Of a stretch of 64,000 nt of DNA, positions 1 to 9,656 are shown piece after piece. Below the pieces are notes generated by a model. That model did not search any database, was not told the DNA's origin, and saw only the letters and a list, made by a program, of their open reading frames with translations. Origin of the DNA: Conoideocrella luteorostrata (taxonomy: Eukaryota; Ascomycota; Sordariomycetes; Hypocreales; Clavicipitaceae); contig JASWJB010000007.1 in NCBI GenBank assembly GCA_032433595.1, positions 186,001 to 250,000 of the forward strand. Direction: 5' to 3'. How positions within the stretch are numbered: the first letter of the stretch is position 1; every line of letters begins with the position of its first letter. The position numbers and the translations under genes were made by a program.

Positions 1-2401
1 GGCGTCTGGTCCGCACGGGAAGGGGAACCCACCAGACTGTATCGGATGGACTAGGAGAGATGATGGCGGGCTGCTGTTGTTGGCTTGGCGTGCCCGGATA
101 TTAACTGCGTGCGGAATAAATTCGACGTGCGGCGTTGTATTATGTCGGCGTCGGCTCCCAGAAAGGGGGTGAAATGTGGTGGAAGGATGCCAATATGTTT
201 TACTGTAATAGATACTCCGTACTCGCACTTATTTAGGATTGGATGACGGAGTACGGGGAGTTAGGAGTGAGAGTTTGTAATCGGTAGTGGCGGCGGTAGG
301 AGCATCAACAGACAGGGACATGACTGGCCTGTAGGAGGCGGAGCAGCCACACTTGATTTGTTGATCCTCTCTCTGACTTTCACCGCAGCGCCGCTATTGC
401 CTGTTACTCAGGGGATCTGAGCTGAGCCGCCAGGATTTCGGGGGGGGGGGGCGGGGGGCGGCCAATTCAGTGCTTGAGCAGGGCAGTGGAGGGGCAACAC
501 CCAAGGTATGATGAAAATCGGGGTTAAAACTAGTTTAGCTCTCCGTACGAAGGGGATGGCGCAGCACCAGGAGACACGAGGCGATGCTATTCGCACTGTC
601 ACCACAATTTGAGAATGGGCATCTGTCAGTGCCAATGGACCCTGAATCACAGTGCGGTGCGAAGAGTGCCTCAGACGCGCGGTGGCTTTAGCCTCTCAGG
701 CGGTGTATTGGTTAGGTATATTGACTTTGAAAATGATCAAGGCAATAACACACAATGCTAGTGGGCAAATCGTTGGCTTTTGAGATGCATGCCCGGACCC
801 ATTGTTTTGCCTTTACCTTGTGTGTAGCAAGCGGGGGACAGTTTAACTGAGCCATCGAGGTGGCATTAACTCCGCAAGAGATAATGCCTTAATGACAAAA
901 AAAAAAAAATATATATATATATATAATTATTATATAGCTTAAATAATTATTTAGTTAATAGATTTTATTAACAATAAGCTTTAATTGTATCTATAGTGGG
1001 CGTTCGAATTAAAAGGGTCAATTGGACAATGTGGACGAAATGGCTCAGTTAAACTGTCCCCCACATGGTGTAGGTGCCTTGTTGATACCACCAAGGCAAG
1101 TGCGACCACTACACTGTCAGTCACTAAAGACCGAGAGACGCCGGACGCAGGTATCGAAAATACAATCCAACAAAGCCTGGGCCAATTCTAAAGCATAATC
1201 ATTACATCAAGTATTTAGAGCGGATACGAAATATAAAGCTGCTTTCAGAGTTAAAATGACTCTTGATTAGCCCCTACCCTGTATCGTCATGATTATCCAG
1301 CTCTAGAGGGGCATGTGCCATTCATTAATGCTCCTGGTACAACGTACGGACGGCGTCAAAATTGACAAGAATTATGCCCAATATGACTCGGGCGTGACCG
1401 AGGAGTTCCGGGGGCATTGGATTCTCGAGTTTGTCTATTGGAATGAGCGCCAAGGATATGACATTGCCTTAGAGGCGACAACTTTCATATTATGAAATCG
1501 AACCTGAATGTAGGATTGAAGGGCTAGGGGAAGCCAAATTTGAATAGATAGAAGATGTAAGCTCGGACAACCCTGTGGTAGCGTCAGAGGTAACTTCATG
1601 AGTTAGGGTACGTTGGGTCGTCTCATCCTGGACTAGACAATGGGAGATTCGTGAGTATGTCAAAACACTTCACTGCTCCGCTGCTGCAACTTCTTCCGAT
1701 GATACCAGGCCTGCTGATAACGCAAGTAAGGAGTAGATTTCGGTAAGATCTGGCGGATTAGGGTTGATAGCGAAGCCGGATTCATACGATAACCCGAGAT
1801 AAGGGGAGCACGAGCTCACGTTTGGCTCGCTGGCTAACACTCTGGCTGGTTAACTGGATTGACTGGTTGGTTGGTCCAGTGCTGCCACCAGACACGCCCA
1901 CGGTCCAAAGTTCGTCCCGCGCTAAAAGGGGTTGATACCTGACATTCCAGGCCCCACTCTTGTACCTGGGTATGCTCCCCCTAAGCTGTGGAGTAGAAGT
2001 GCCTATGGTACGCCGTACAGCTGCTTAGCCAGTCTGGTGCTGGGCTGGTGTTGGTGCCAGCCGCCAGCCTGGCACAACCACGGCGACGAGGGTGTCACAA
2101 CGGGCCGGACACTCTGGACACATTTTCGGCGGAGCTCAATTCCCTTCCACGCCGTCTCCAACCACATTTCGTGCGCCAACTCGAGAGCTGCCTGCGACAA
2201 CTGCCAATCTTCCTTGCCGTCCATATCGCAGCAGCATACAACTTCCTTCTTGTTTCTGTTCCTCCATCCTGACTAACTTGCGCCGAATGGTTGCTGCAGA
2301 CGATAACGATAACAGCCTCTCCAACCCCTCTACGTTATAACAGTCGCCCCTTTGCCAACCATTTCTATCTCAATACCGGCAATTGATATCGTACGCCCAT
2401 C
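1..2401. other. Non-coding upstream stretch
   Basis: No open frame here shows a recognisable protein or a credible gene structure; the 60-114 residue frames look like chance. It contains an oligo-G tract near 440-457, an A/T-rich block at 898-985 inside the MITE-like element, and TACTCCGTA-type motifs at 213-221 and about 245-254. The last few hundred bases should include the SEC27 promoter and 5' leader, but I see no clear TATA box. Confidence 0.6.
833..1062. mobile_element. MITE-like element with 23-bp terminal inverted repeats
   Basis: The 23 bases at 833-855 (starting GGGGGACAGTTTAACTGAG) are the exact reverse complement of those at 1040-1062. They enclose 184 bases that are very A/T-rich, including an A run and a (TA)n run around 898-926. 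There is no coding capacity. Perfect terminal inverted repeats, about 230 bp length and an A/T-rich core fit a non-autonomous DNA transposon (MITE). I could not identify a target-site duplication (flanks ..CAAGC and ACATG..), so the superfamily is open. A simple inverted repeat of other origin is the alternative. Confidence 0.6.
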
Positions 2402-5253
2402 ATGAAGCTGGACGTAAAGGTTAGTAGTTTCTTTGGGAAGCACCTGTGGGCATGAATGTGCCATATCGCACCTATTCCCAAGTTTCGGGTGCCACCGCCT
2501 GTCTTGCCCACAACAACTCATTCCCCGGCTAATATGCGACGACCTTCGTATGGATGAGCTGACTCGAAATGGTGAATAATGTAGCGTCAGCTGTACGCTC
2601 GTAGCGATCGAGTGAAAGGCGTAGACTTCCACCCTCAGGAGCCATGGATCCTCACGACACTGTACAGCGGTATGCCTGTCCATCATCATCAGCAGCGGCG
2701 GAACTCCTGTTTGAGTGTGCAAATGCTTATCACCGATTCTCAATATAGGTCATGTCTACATTTGGTCGTACGAAACTCAACAAACTGTCAAGACGTTCGA
2801 GCTCACCGAAGTGCCTGTCCGAGCTGGTCGTTTTGTCGCACGCAAGAACTGGATTGTGTGTGGTTCCGACGACTTCCAAATACGAGTTTACAATTACAAT
2901 ACCTCGGAGAAGGTTGCACAGTTTGAAGCTCACCCCGACTATATCCGCGCAATTGCTGTGCACCCAACGCTTCCCTTCATTTTGACCGCCTCCGATGATA
3001 TGACCATCAAGCTTTGGGATTGGGACAAGGGCTGGAAATGTGTTCAGGTCTTCGAGGGCCACAGCCACTATGTGATGGGCATTGCTATTAACCCCAAGGA
3101 CACGAATACTTTTGCCTCCGCTTGCTTGGATCGTACTGTGAAGATTTGGAGCTTGGGCTCATCCACTGCTAACTTCACCCTCGAGGCTCATGAAACTAAA
3201 GGTGTCAATCACGTCGACTACTATCCTCACTCCGACAAGCCGTATCTTCTTACCACTTCCGATGATCGAACTGTCAAAGTTTGGGACTACACGACCAAGT
3301 CGCTGATCGCCACGCTTGAGGGCCACACCAGCAATGTCTCTTTTGCCTGCTATCACCCCGAACTTCCTGTCATCGTTTCCGGCTCCGAGGACGGCACCAT
3401 CCGTATCTGGCACGCCAACACCTATCGGTTCGAGCAATCGCTAAATTACAGCTTGGAGAGAGCCTGGTGTGTTTCTTATCAGAAGGGCAAGCAGGGAATT
3501 GCCGTGGGTTTCGACGATGGTGCTGTTGTGGTAAAACTAGGACGAGAAGAACCTGCTGTGTCTATGGATGCATCGGGTAAGCTTATCTGGGCTAGGCACA
3601 ACGAGGTTGTGTCTTCCATCATCAAAGGGGACGCCTCCCTGAAGGATAATGATCCAATTTCGCTACCTACTAAGGACTTGGGAACTTGTGAAGTTTATCC
3701 CCAGACCTTGATACACTCACCGAACGGTCGCTTCGTTGCAGTCTGCGGAGACGGCGAGTACATCATCTACACGGCTTTGGCTTGGCGCAACAAAGCCTTC
3801 GGGTCAGCCTTAGACTTTGTATGGGGCTCCAAAGAGAACAGCAACGACTTCGCCATACGCGAGTCGGCAATGAGCGTTAAGATTTACAAGAACTTCACCG
3901 AAAAGAGCGGTGGTCTTGACGTTGGCTTCCAGGCTGATGGTCTCACCGGTGGCATTCTCTTGGGAGTCACTGGACAGGGCGGTATTTCATTCTTTGATTG
4001 GGCAACTGGGGGTTTAGTGCGAAGAATTGAAGTTGAGCCCAAACAAGTCCACTGGTCAGAGAGCGGAGAATTGGTAGCCATCGCTTGCGAGGACAGCTGC
4101 TATGTCCTGCGCTTCTCTCGAGAGAATTTCATTGAGGCTGTTCAGTCTGGTCAAGTCGAAGAAGATGGCGTAGAATCTGCTTTTGACGTTATTACTGATA
4201 TCAGTGAGAGGTAAGTTGGTGGCACACCCTCCCCGTCTTGGCTGTATTTGACAGAATCCCTATACTGACTCGAAGCCACACAGCGTCCGCACAGGTGAAT
4301 GGGTTGGCGACTGTTTCCTCTATACCAACAGCACCAACCGTCTCAACTACCTCGTTGGTGACCAGACCTACACGGTATCCCACTTTGACAAACCTATGTA
4401 CGTTTTGGGTTACATTCAGCGAGACTCGAAAATCTACCTAGCCGACAAGGATGTTAACGTCACATCCTTTGCGCTATCGCTTCCCGTCTTGGAATATCAG
4501 ACGTTGGTCCTGCGTGAAGACATGGAAACAGCCGCTGAGCTTTTGCCTACCATTCCCTCCGATCAGCTCAACAAAATTGCGAGATTCCTCGAGGGACAAG
4601 GCCACAAAGAGCTTGCCCTGGAAGTCGCTACCGACCCCGAACACAAGTTTGATCTTGCTCTGTCATTGAATCAACTTGACACTGCTCTGGAACTAGCTCG
4701 TACCGCAGATGTTGAGCACAAGTGGAAGACAGTCGGTGACTCTGCACTGGCTGCTTGGGATGTTGCATTGGCAGCTGAATGTTTTACCCATGCCAAAGAC
4801 CTCGGCTCGTTGCTTCTCTTGCACTCGTCAACCGGCGACAGAGAAGGCCTCCAGGATCTTGCCAAGCAAGCGGAGGAAGCCAACGCTCACAACATCGCCT
4901 TTTCTTGTTCATGGCTTTTGGGTGATATTGACAACTGCGTGGCCATCTTGACCAAGACTGGACGACTTGCCGAGGCTGTTCTTTTCTCACAAACCTACAA
5001 GCCAAGTTTGACGACGCCGATCGTAAAGGACTGGAGGGAAGGCATGGAAAAATCGAAGAAGGGTCGGGTAGCTAAGCTTATTGGTGTTCCCGAGGATGAT
5101 GATGACTTGTTTCCCGAGTGGGATGCATGGCTGAAGGCTGAGAGAGAAGGTGGCGCTGTGGATGACGTACACGAAACGAATGGAAGCAATGACGGCGTTG
5201 ATGAAGAAGCACATGAGGAGGAAGAAGGCAAAGATGAGGAGGATGAGGAGTAA
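2402..5253 (+). CDS. SEC27: Coatomer subunit beta' (beta'-COP, Sec27)
   Basis: WD40 subunit of the COPI vesicle coat, acting in Golgi-to-ER and intra-Golgi transport. Predicted exons are 2402-2419, 2585-2669, 2749-4210 and 4284-5253, giving about 844 residues, the usual length for fungal Sec27. The first exon encodes only MKLDVK. It joins in frame to RQLYARSDRVKG, the family N-terminus, and each later join (Y-S-G-H-V-Y-I-W; S-V-R-T-G-E-W-V-G-D) restores conserved coatomer sequence. The first ~300 residues are WD repeats (LWDWDKGW, KIWSLGSS, KVWDYTTK, RIWHANTY). They are followed by the coatomer WD-associated helical region (VLEYQTLVLREDME, STDPEH-like TDPEHKFDLAL) and an acidic tail rich in Glu/Asp. 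The start is set by family similarity. Introns have GTTAGT, GTATGC and GTAAGT donors. It is a lone housekeeping gene and nothing looks broken. Confidence 0.96.
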
Positions 5254-6139
5254 ATCTCGTGAGCGGAAAATTAGGCGAAATGATCGTACGAATTTGTGTT
5301 TTATTTTTGGGTTAGACGCATTGACAAAAAAAGGTCCACACGTTCCTGTTGGCCTCTTGTGTCTGGTGGGCGATGGGGAGATAGAATTCGCGTAATTAAG
5401 TAAGTTAAACAAATGTTCAGGACCTTTCCGCCGCGCTGAGAGCTCGTGGACCGTACGAGCAAAGTATTAATCAATAGTAACTAAGCGCCTACGTACGGAA
5501 CAGCGAACAGCTGTATTTGGAATTATCGGAGCAAGACTATTAGAGACTACAATATTAGCATGGTTTCTTGAATATGGCATAGATCCGTAAGTGGTCATGT
5601 GGCTGGGTACGTGGCACTCGAGAGTAGAGATGTGCCACGCCGTAAGGATCTAAATAAGCACGACCTAGATCATGAAAAATACGGCGACGTCAAATGAAAT
5701 ACACTGCTCTAGATATTTAACTTTCCTGGAAACTTACTGCCGCGATTTAAGATTTGAGACTGCACACTTTAGCGCCGCATGGTGGCTGGCGGCATCGAAG
5801 ACCCCTAATATACATAACTTAGTGCTCTTGAATTCACTTTGGTGGTGAAATAGGTGGGCCTTACAAACTTTCACACACATATTCTGATGTCGCGACATTA
5901 TGGTGACATTTGGCGCTGATAACAATCATCTTGCAATTAAAGTTTGAGCTGAGGCGCTTGTCTTGATGTATGGGTGGAAAACAAATTCCCTCTCCGAAAG
6001 GGCAAGCCGAAACCAACCCCCCAGACAAAAAAGTCCTGCGATTACCATCCCGGTTCTCGTCTGATATGTTGCCTGCCTCTCCCCTCGAGCTCTTTTGTCA
6101 ACAAGTGGTGCTTGGCTTCGTCTCACTCTAGTTGCACGT
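5254..6139. other. Intergenic, SEC27 3' side to sialidase-like gene
   Basis: About 890 bases holding the 3' flank of SEC27 and the promoter region of the next gene. I see no gene, repeat or RNA signature; the short frames are not convincing. Confidence 0.6.
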
Positions 6140-7687
6140 ATGAGGAACACAACATTCCTGGTGATGAGCTACCTAACGGCGCTTGCTCTTATTCTTCTGA
6201 GTGTCAAACAGGCGTCAGCCGAAATAGGAAAAATAGGCAAAGGTCTGTATAAATATGACAGGGATTCCACTAATTGGTTTGAATGGGGCTGGCACGACGA
6301 AGACGTCAGATTCGTTCCTCGGCCTTACCATTACCATCTGTTCAGAAGCAATAATATGAAAAGGCCTGATAAGGGTCTTGGAGGCCACACTTATCACTCT
6401 TTCCGCAACCCGTCCATGGTAAACAGCCGTACAGGTCGATTGCTTGCCTTTGGCGAGGGCCGAAGATACGATAATCGCGAGTTCGGCTACATCGATATTG
6501 TGCTTAAGAGGAATACCGATTTGGATGAATTCCAATCCCATTATATCACCGACTATGCTCACAAATGGCAGCCAATGCAGGAGCTTTTCCCAGGACTTAA
6601 TGGCACATGGACAAATCCAACAGCCGTCCCAGACGGTGGCACGATTTATCTCTTCATGAACTGGAACAGAGCTGACTACAGCCGCAACGGAAATGATACA
6701 CTCATTACCGGAGAGAAAACAAAAAAGATAGACAACACTGAAGAGGGAAGGCGACGGGTGTATCTCAGTGAGAGCGTCGACGATGGCAAGACTTGGTCCC
6801 CTCCAAAAGACATGACTGAAATAGTCACTCCTCCCGGGAGTGGTTGGGATGTCGTAGGTCCAGGCCGTGGAATCAAATTACGATATACGGCGGAGATTGT
6901 TGTACCTGCCATGGGGAGAAACATCATCGGGCGCGGCAAAGCAGGCAAACGAACTTGGTCCTATCAATTGCTGAACGGGTCTGGCGAAGAAGGGACCATT
7001 GTCCAAACACCCGATGACAGACTATTCCGCAACGATCGCGCCAATCCAGGAGACGGTTATAGACGAGTGTCTCGCGGCACACTCGACGAAGGCTTTGAAC
7101 CATTCTATCTTGACAAGAACCTCCCCGATCCTGGCGATATTAATTCTGGTGGGCACATGATAATGTACAGCTACAGGAATTGGTCAAACCCGTTTCCAGA
7201 AAATCATCGCATCATATTCATCAACCCAGCTTCTAATAGCAGCAACGATGCTTTACGCGCACAAATAAGCTATTATTATGACGCCAGCAGCTTTGGCGTC
7301 TGGCACGACTTCAAAGATTCACCGCCTAGATGCAAGATGGGAGGGTTTGATACTGGTCGCGCTACCTCCGCCTTCATTCCTGGAGCTACTAAAGATTTTC
7401 TTGGTATTCTATCTGAACTTGCATTCAACCAAACTGGCGGTGGGTCGAGAGTAGATCACTTCACTTTATATTATCGGTTCACGGTCCTTGCGTGGATCCT
7501 AGACGGACACACACTCGGAGTTATGACGGACGTGGAGGAAGAGGACCCGGAAAAGAGGATCGATCCTGATGGGATGAGACGATATCCTAACCCAGAGGAT
7601 GATCCCAGACCAATACAGTATCCCAACCCTAAGCGGGGTCTTCAAAGAGATTGGAGCGGAAAGAAATTGCGGGAGTATGGAGGTTGA
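6140..7687 (+). CDS. Secreted sialidase-like glycoside hydrolase (GH33 / BNR fold)
   Basis: Single-exon, 515 residues from the chosen start. That ATG gives a clean signal peptide (residues ~1-27, hydrophobic run FLVMSYLTALALILLSV, then QASA-E). An in-frame ATG at 6095 would add 15 residues in front and bury it. Residues ~85-108 (SFRNPSMV..TGRLLAFGEGR) match the sialidase motif usually written FRIP..GTLLAFAEGR, with the arginine of the substrate-binding triad. An Asp-box SESVDDGKTW lies at ~210-219. Later Arg-containing motifs (SYRNWSNPFPENHR) could supply the other triad arginines, but I cannot assign the catalytic Tyr/Glu by eye. The inferred role is release of terminal sialic-acid-type sugars (Neu5Ac or KDN) outside the cell. 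The FRNP variant and low general similarity leave the substrate open. Confidence 0.75.
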   Translation: MRNTTFLVMSYLTALALILLSVKQASAEIGKIGKGLYKYDRDSTNWFEWGWHDEDVRFVPRPYHYHLFRSNNMKRPDKGLGGHTYHSFRNPSMVNSRTGRLLAFGEGRRYDNREFGYIDIVLKRNTDLDEFQSHYITDYAHKWQPMQELFPGLNGTWTNPTAVPDGGTIYLFMNWNRADYSRNGNDTLITGEKTKKIDNTEEGRRRVYLSESVDDGKTWSPPKDMTEIVTPPGSGWDVVGPGRGIKLRYTAEIVVPAMGRNIIGRGKAGKRTWSYQLLNGSGEEGTIVQTPDDRLFRNDRANPGDGYRRVSRGTLDEGFEPFYLDKNLPDPGDINSGGHMIMYSYRNWSNPFPENHRIIFINPASNSSNDALRAQISYYYDASSFGVWHDFKDSPPRCKMGGFDTGRATSAFIPGATKDFLGILSELAFNQTGGGSRVDHFTLYYRFTVLAWILDGHTLGVMTDVEEEDPEKRIDPDGMRRYPNPEDDPRPIQYPNPKRGLQRDWSGKKLREYGG

Positions 7688-8376
7688 GACGACTCTTCGG
7701 AACTGAAAGGCCAAAGCCGTTTGGTGTGCTCATGGGGATTGATGAACATCTTGCCATATTGGTGTCTCTGCACTTGCGTCGGTTATGAGAATTTAAAGTT
7801 CAGGTTCATTATTAAATAATGAGAGGAACTAAAAGTACCTTTGTGAAATAGAGGGCATAGGATGGTACGAGAGAGAAAACCCCTTTGTTCAAAGAGGTTT
7901 GACACAGGTAAAGACTGAAGTAGAATGAACGATGCATTTGAACCTGAACATATCTGCCAAACAACTACTCTTCTGACAAAACAGAGAAGAACGATCATCA
8001 AGAAAAGAGGCTCAATGCCTTTATATTTTGTAGCAGCGTTCAAGTAGTGTTCATCGAAATCGAGCATTTCGCAGCCATGGATGTAAGTCGCCAATCTTAC
8101 GCAACTGCGCGAACATGCGATTCGTATCCGTCTCTATTCAAGAACCATCTTATCAGAAGACACATACATAAGTGTAGCTGCTGCACTTCAATTCTTTAAA
8201 TAGTTATCACTATCCTAGCGAAAGACCAATCAGACATCATATGCACAACCGCTTCTGCCTCCCAGGACAACGCAATACCCACACACACCAGCTTCTGCTC
8301 CCCTATCGACTTTGCCATAGTCCTCAACGGTCGCCTATACTATGCCAACTTGGACAACAGCTACTTTTTCTTGTAG
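7688..8376. other. Intergenic / possible 5' part of the following gene
   Basis: No complete gene. A donor-like ATGGAT|GTAAGT at about 8076-8087 and an open stretch from about 8217 to the TAG at 8374-8376 suggest the next gene may begin here. I could not settle a splice model. Confidence 0.4.
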
Positions 8377-8718
8377 GATGTCACTGACGCAGCCATCGAA
8401 TACGTCTTGAACAACTCAAACGGGAAATTCGAACACGTCAACTTTAACAGAATCTACGGACACCCTGGCGAATGGAGCATGGAGCTCCGAGTAGCTAACT
8501 GTGTGGAATGGAAGTTGCTGCGCAAACACATGGTGACTTTGCTACAAGATAAAGCTGAAACGACGAAAGATCCACATAAGCTTTCGAGACTGAATGGTCT
8601 CGTGGATCATTATAAGAAGTTTAGCATTATAGCCCAGCATGTTGAAGAGCAAGAGGGCGAAAGACATGAACATGCTTCAGAAAGTCAACTTTATGAGAAT
8701 TCGGAAAATAATGAATGA
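8377..8718 (+). CDS. 3' exon of an unrecognised protein
   Basis: An open frame of 113 codons plus stop follows a good acceptor (pyrimidine-rich, ending TTGTAG at 8376). It begins DVTDAAIEYVLNNSNGK and ends in a Glu/His-rich, probably helical and charged tail. The frame upstream of the acceptor is also open from about 8217 and encodes a Ser/Thr-rich stretch ending YYANLDNSYFFL. The TAG at 8374 is therefore either a splice acceptor or an in-frame stop that broke the gene. An ATG followed by GTAAGT near 8076 may be the first exon. I do not recognise a domain. It may be a small intact gene with one long intron or a decayed one. Confidence 0.35.
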   Translation, partial: DVTDAAIEYVLNNSNGKFEHVNFNRIYGHPGEWSMELRVANCVEWKLLRKHMVTLLQDKAETTKDPHKLSRLNGLVDHYKKFSIIAQHVEEQEGERHEHASESQLYENSENNE

Positions 8719-9326
8719 AGAGTGGAAGGAGCACAAAGGAGCTGAGGAAACTGAATTCTAGCCTTGAGAAGAGTAGGTGGCTGACAGGAGAAATGAGGTT
8801 TACGGGTTGCTGCGGTAGATGCCGATACTGTATATGAACCGATGGTTATGTATGTCGCATGCAGCCCAGACGAGTGAGCAAGGTATTCGTGGCTGGATCT
8901 TGAAGCACACTTCCATCCAAGATTGAAGTGGTCAGCTCTTGGACGTCATGTGAGATTACTGCGGACCATGGCAGGGAATATCACTGTCTGTGTAACGTAT
9001 CGAACAAGATCAAAGCTACAACTAATCCTAGTGGCGAGAGCGTGTGGATGTCATTGTCGTGCTGGAGACAGTTAATGATTAGTTTTAATGGTAAAGGTTG
9101 TTCTTATTCGGACAAATACCTTCGCGGAACAAACGGAGTGAGGTAGCTGAGGAGAGGTGAATCACAGCTGAGCAATGCCACATGATCGCCCAGGGCCAGG
9201 ACCGAATCCGATGTCAAAGAGAGCAAATGGCTTGCGCAGGCGTTGACAGCGACAACAAGAACTCAAAGATGCGCCGCCGAACTGACAGATATCTAGTGTC
9301 TCTTTTGCCTGTGGACACGCCCGTTT
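8719..9326. other. Intergenic upstream of DCL1
   Basis: About 600 bases without a supported gene. Small frames such as 8928-9146 show no recognisable features. Confidence 0.5.
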
Positions 9327-9436
9327 GAGAGAGCAAAGAACAGAGAACAGAGAACAGAGAGCAGAGAGCAGAGAGCAGAGAGCAGAGAGCAGAGAGCAGA
9401 GAGCAGAGCGCCAGAGCGCAGAGAGCAGAGCGCAGC
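9327..9436. repeat. Tandem heptamer array (AGAGAGC-type)
   Basis: A run of short purine-rich units (CAGAGAA, then CAGAGAG repeated many times, then degenerate GAGCGC units). One strand reads almost only A/G plus spaced C, and the other reads TCTCTGC. It makes the apparent Leu/Ser/Cys-rich frames on the minus strand, which I reject as genes. It lies about 220 bp upstream of the DCL1 start and could be part of its promoter. Confidence 0.85.
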
Positions 9437-9613
9437 ACTGAGCAGGCACGGTCCGGCTGGCAGGGTCGCACAGCTGTTCACCGGTCTTTGTTTGCTTGCT
9501 TGCACTGCGCAGGTGGCAGCTGCAAGAGCCAGGCTAGAATCTTCGCTTTTATTCATTGCCCTACGTGAGCGAGAACCTAGAGCTGCTTCGCAATTGTATC
9601 ATTCGGCAACCGA

Positions 9614-9647
9614 TTTGCTTACGCACCGCATTTGCTTACGCACCGCA
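9614..9647. repeat. Perfect 17-bp tandem duplication in DCL1 leader
   Basis: TTTGCTTACGCACCGCA occurs twice head to tail (9614-9630 and 9631-9647), ending ten bases before the DCL1 start codon at 9657. Confidence 0.85.
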
Positions 9648-9656
9648 TTTGATAAG

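Noticed and set aside
9162..9556. Leu/Ser/Cys-rich frames on the minus strand
   Set aside because: They are translations of the AGAGAGC heptamer array in three frames.
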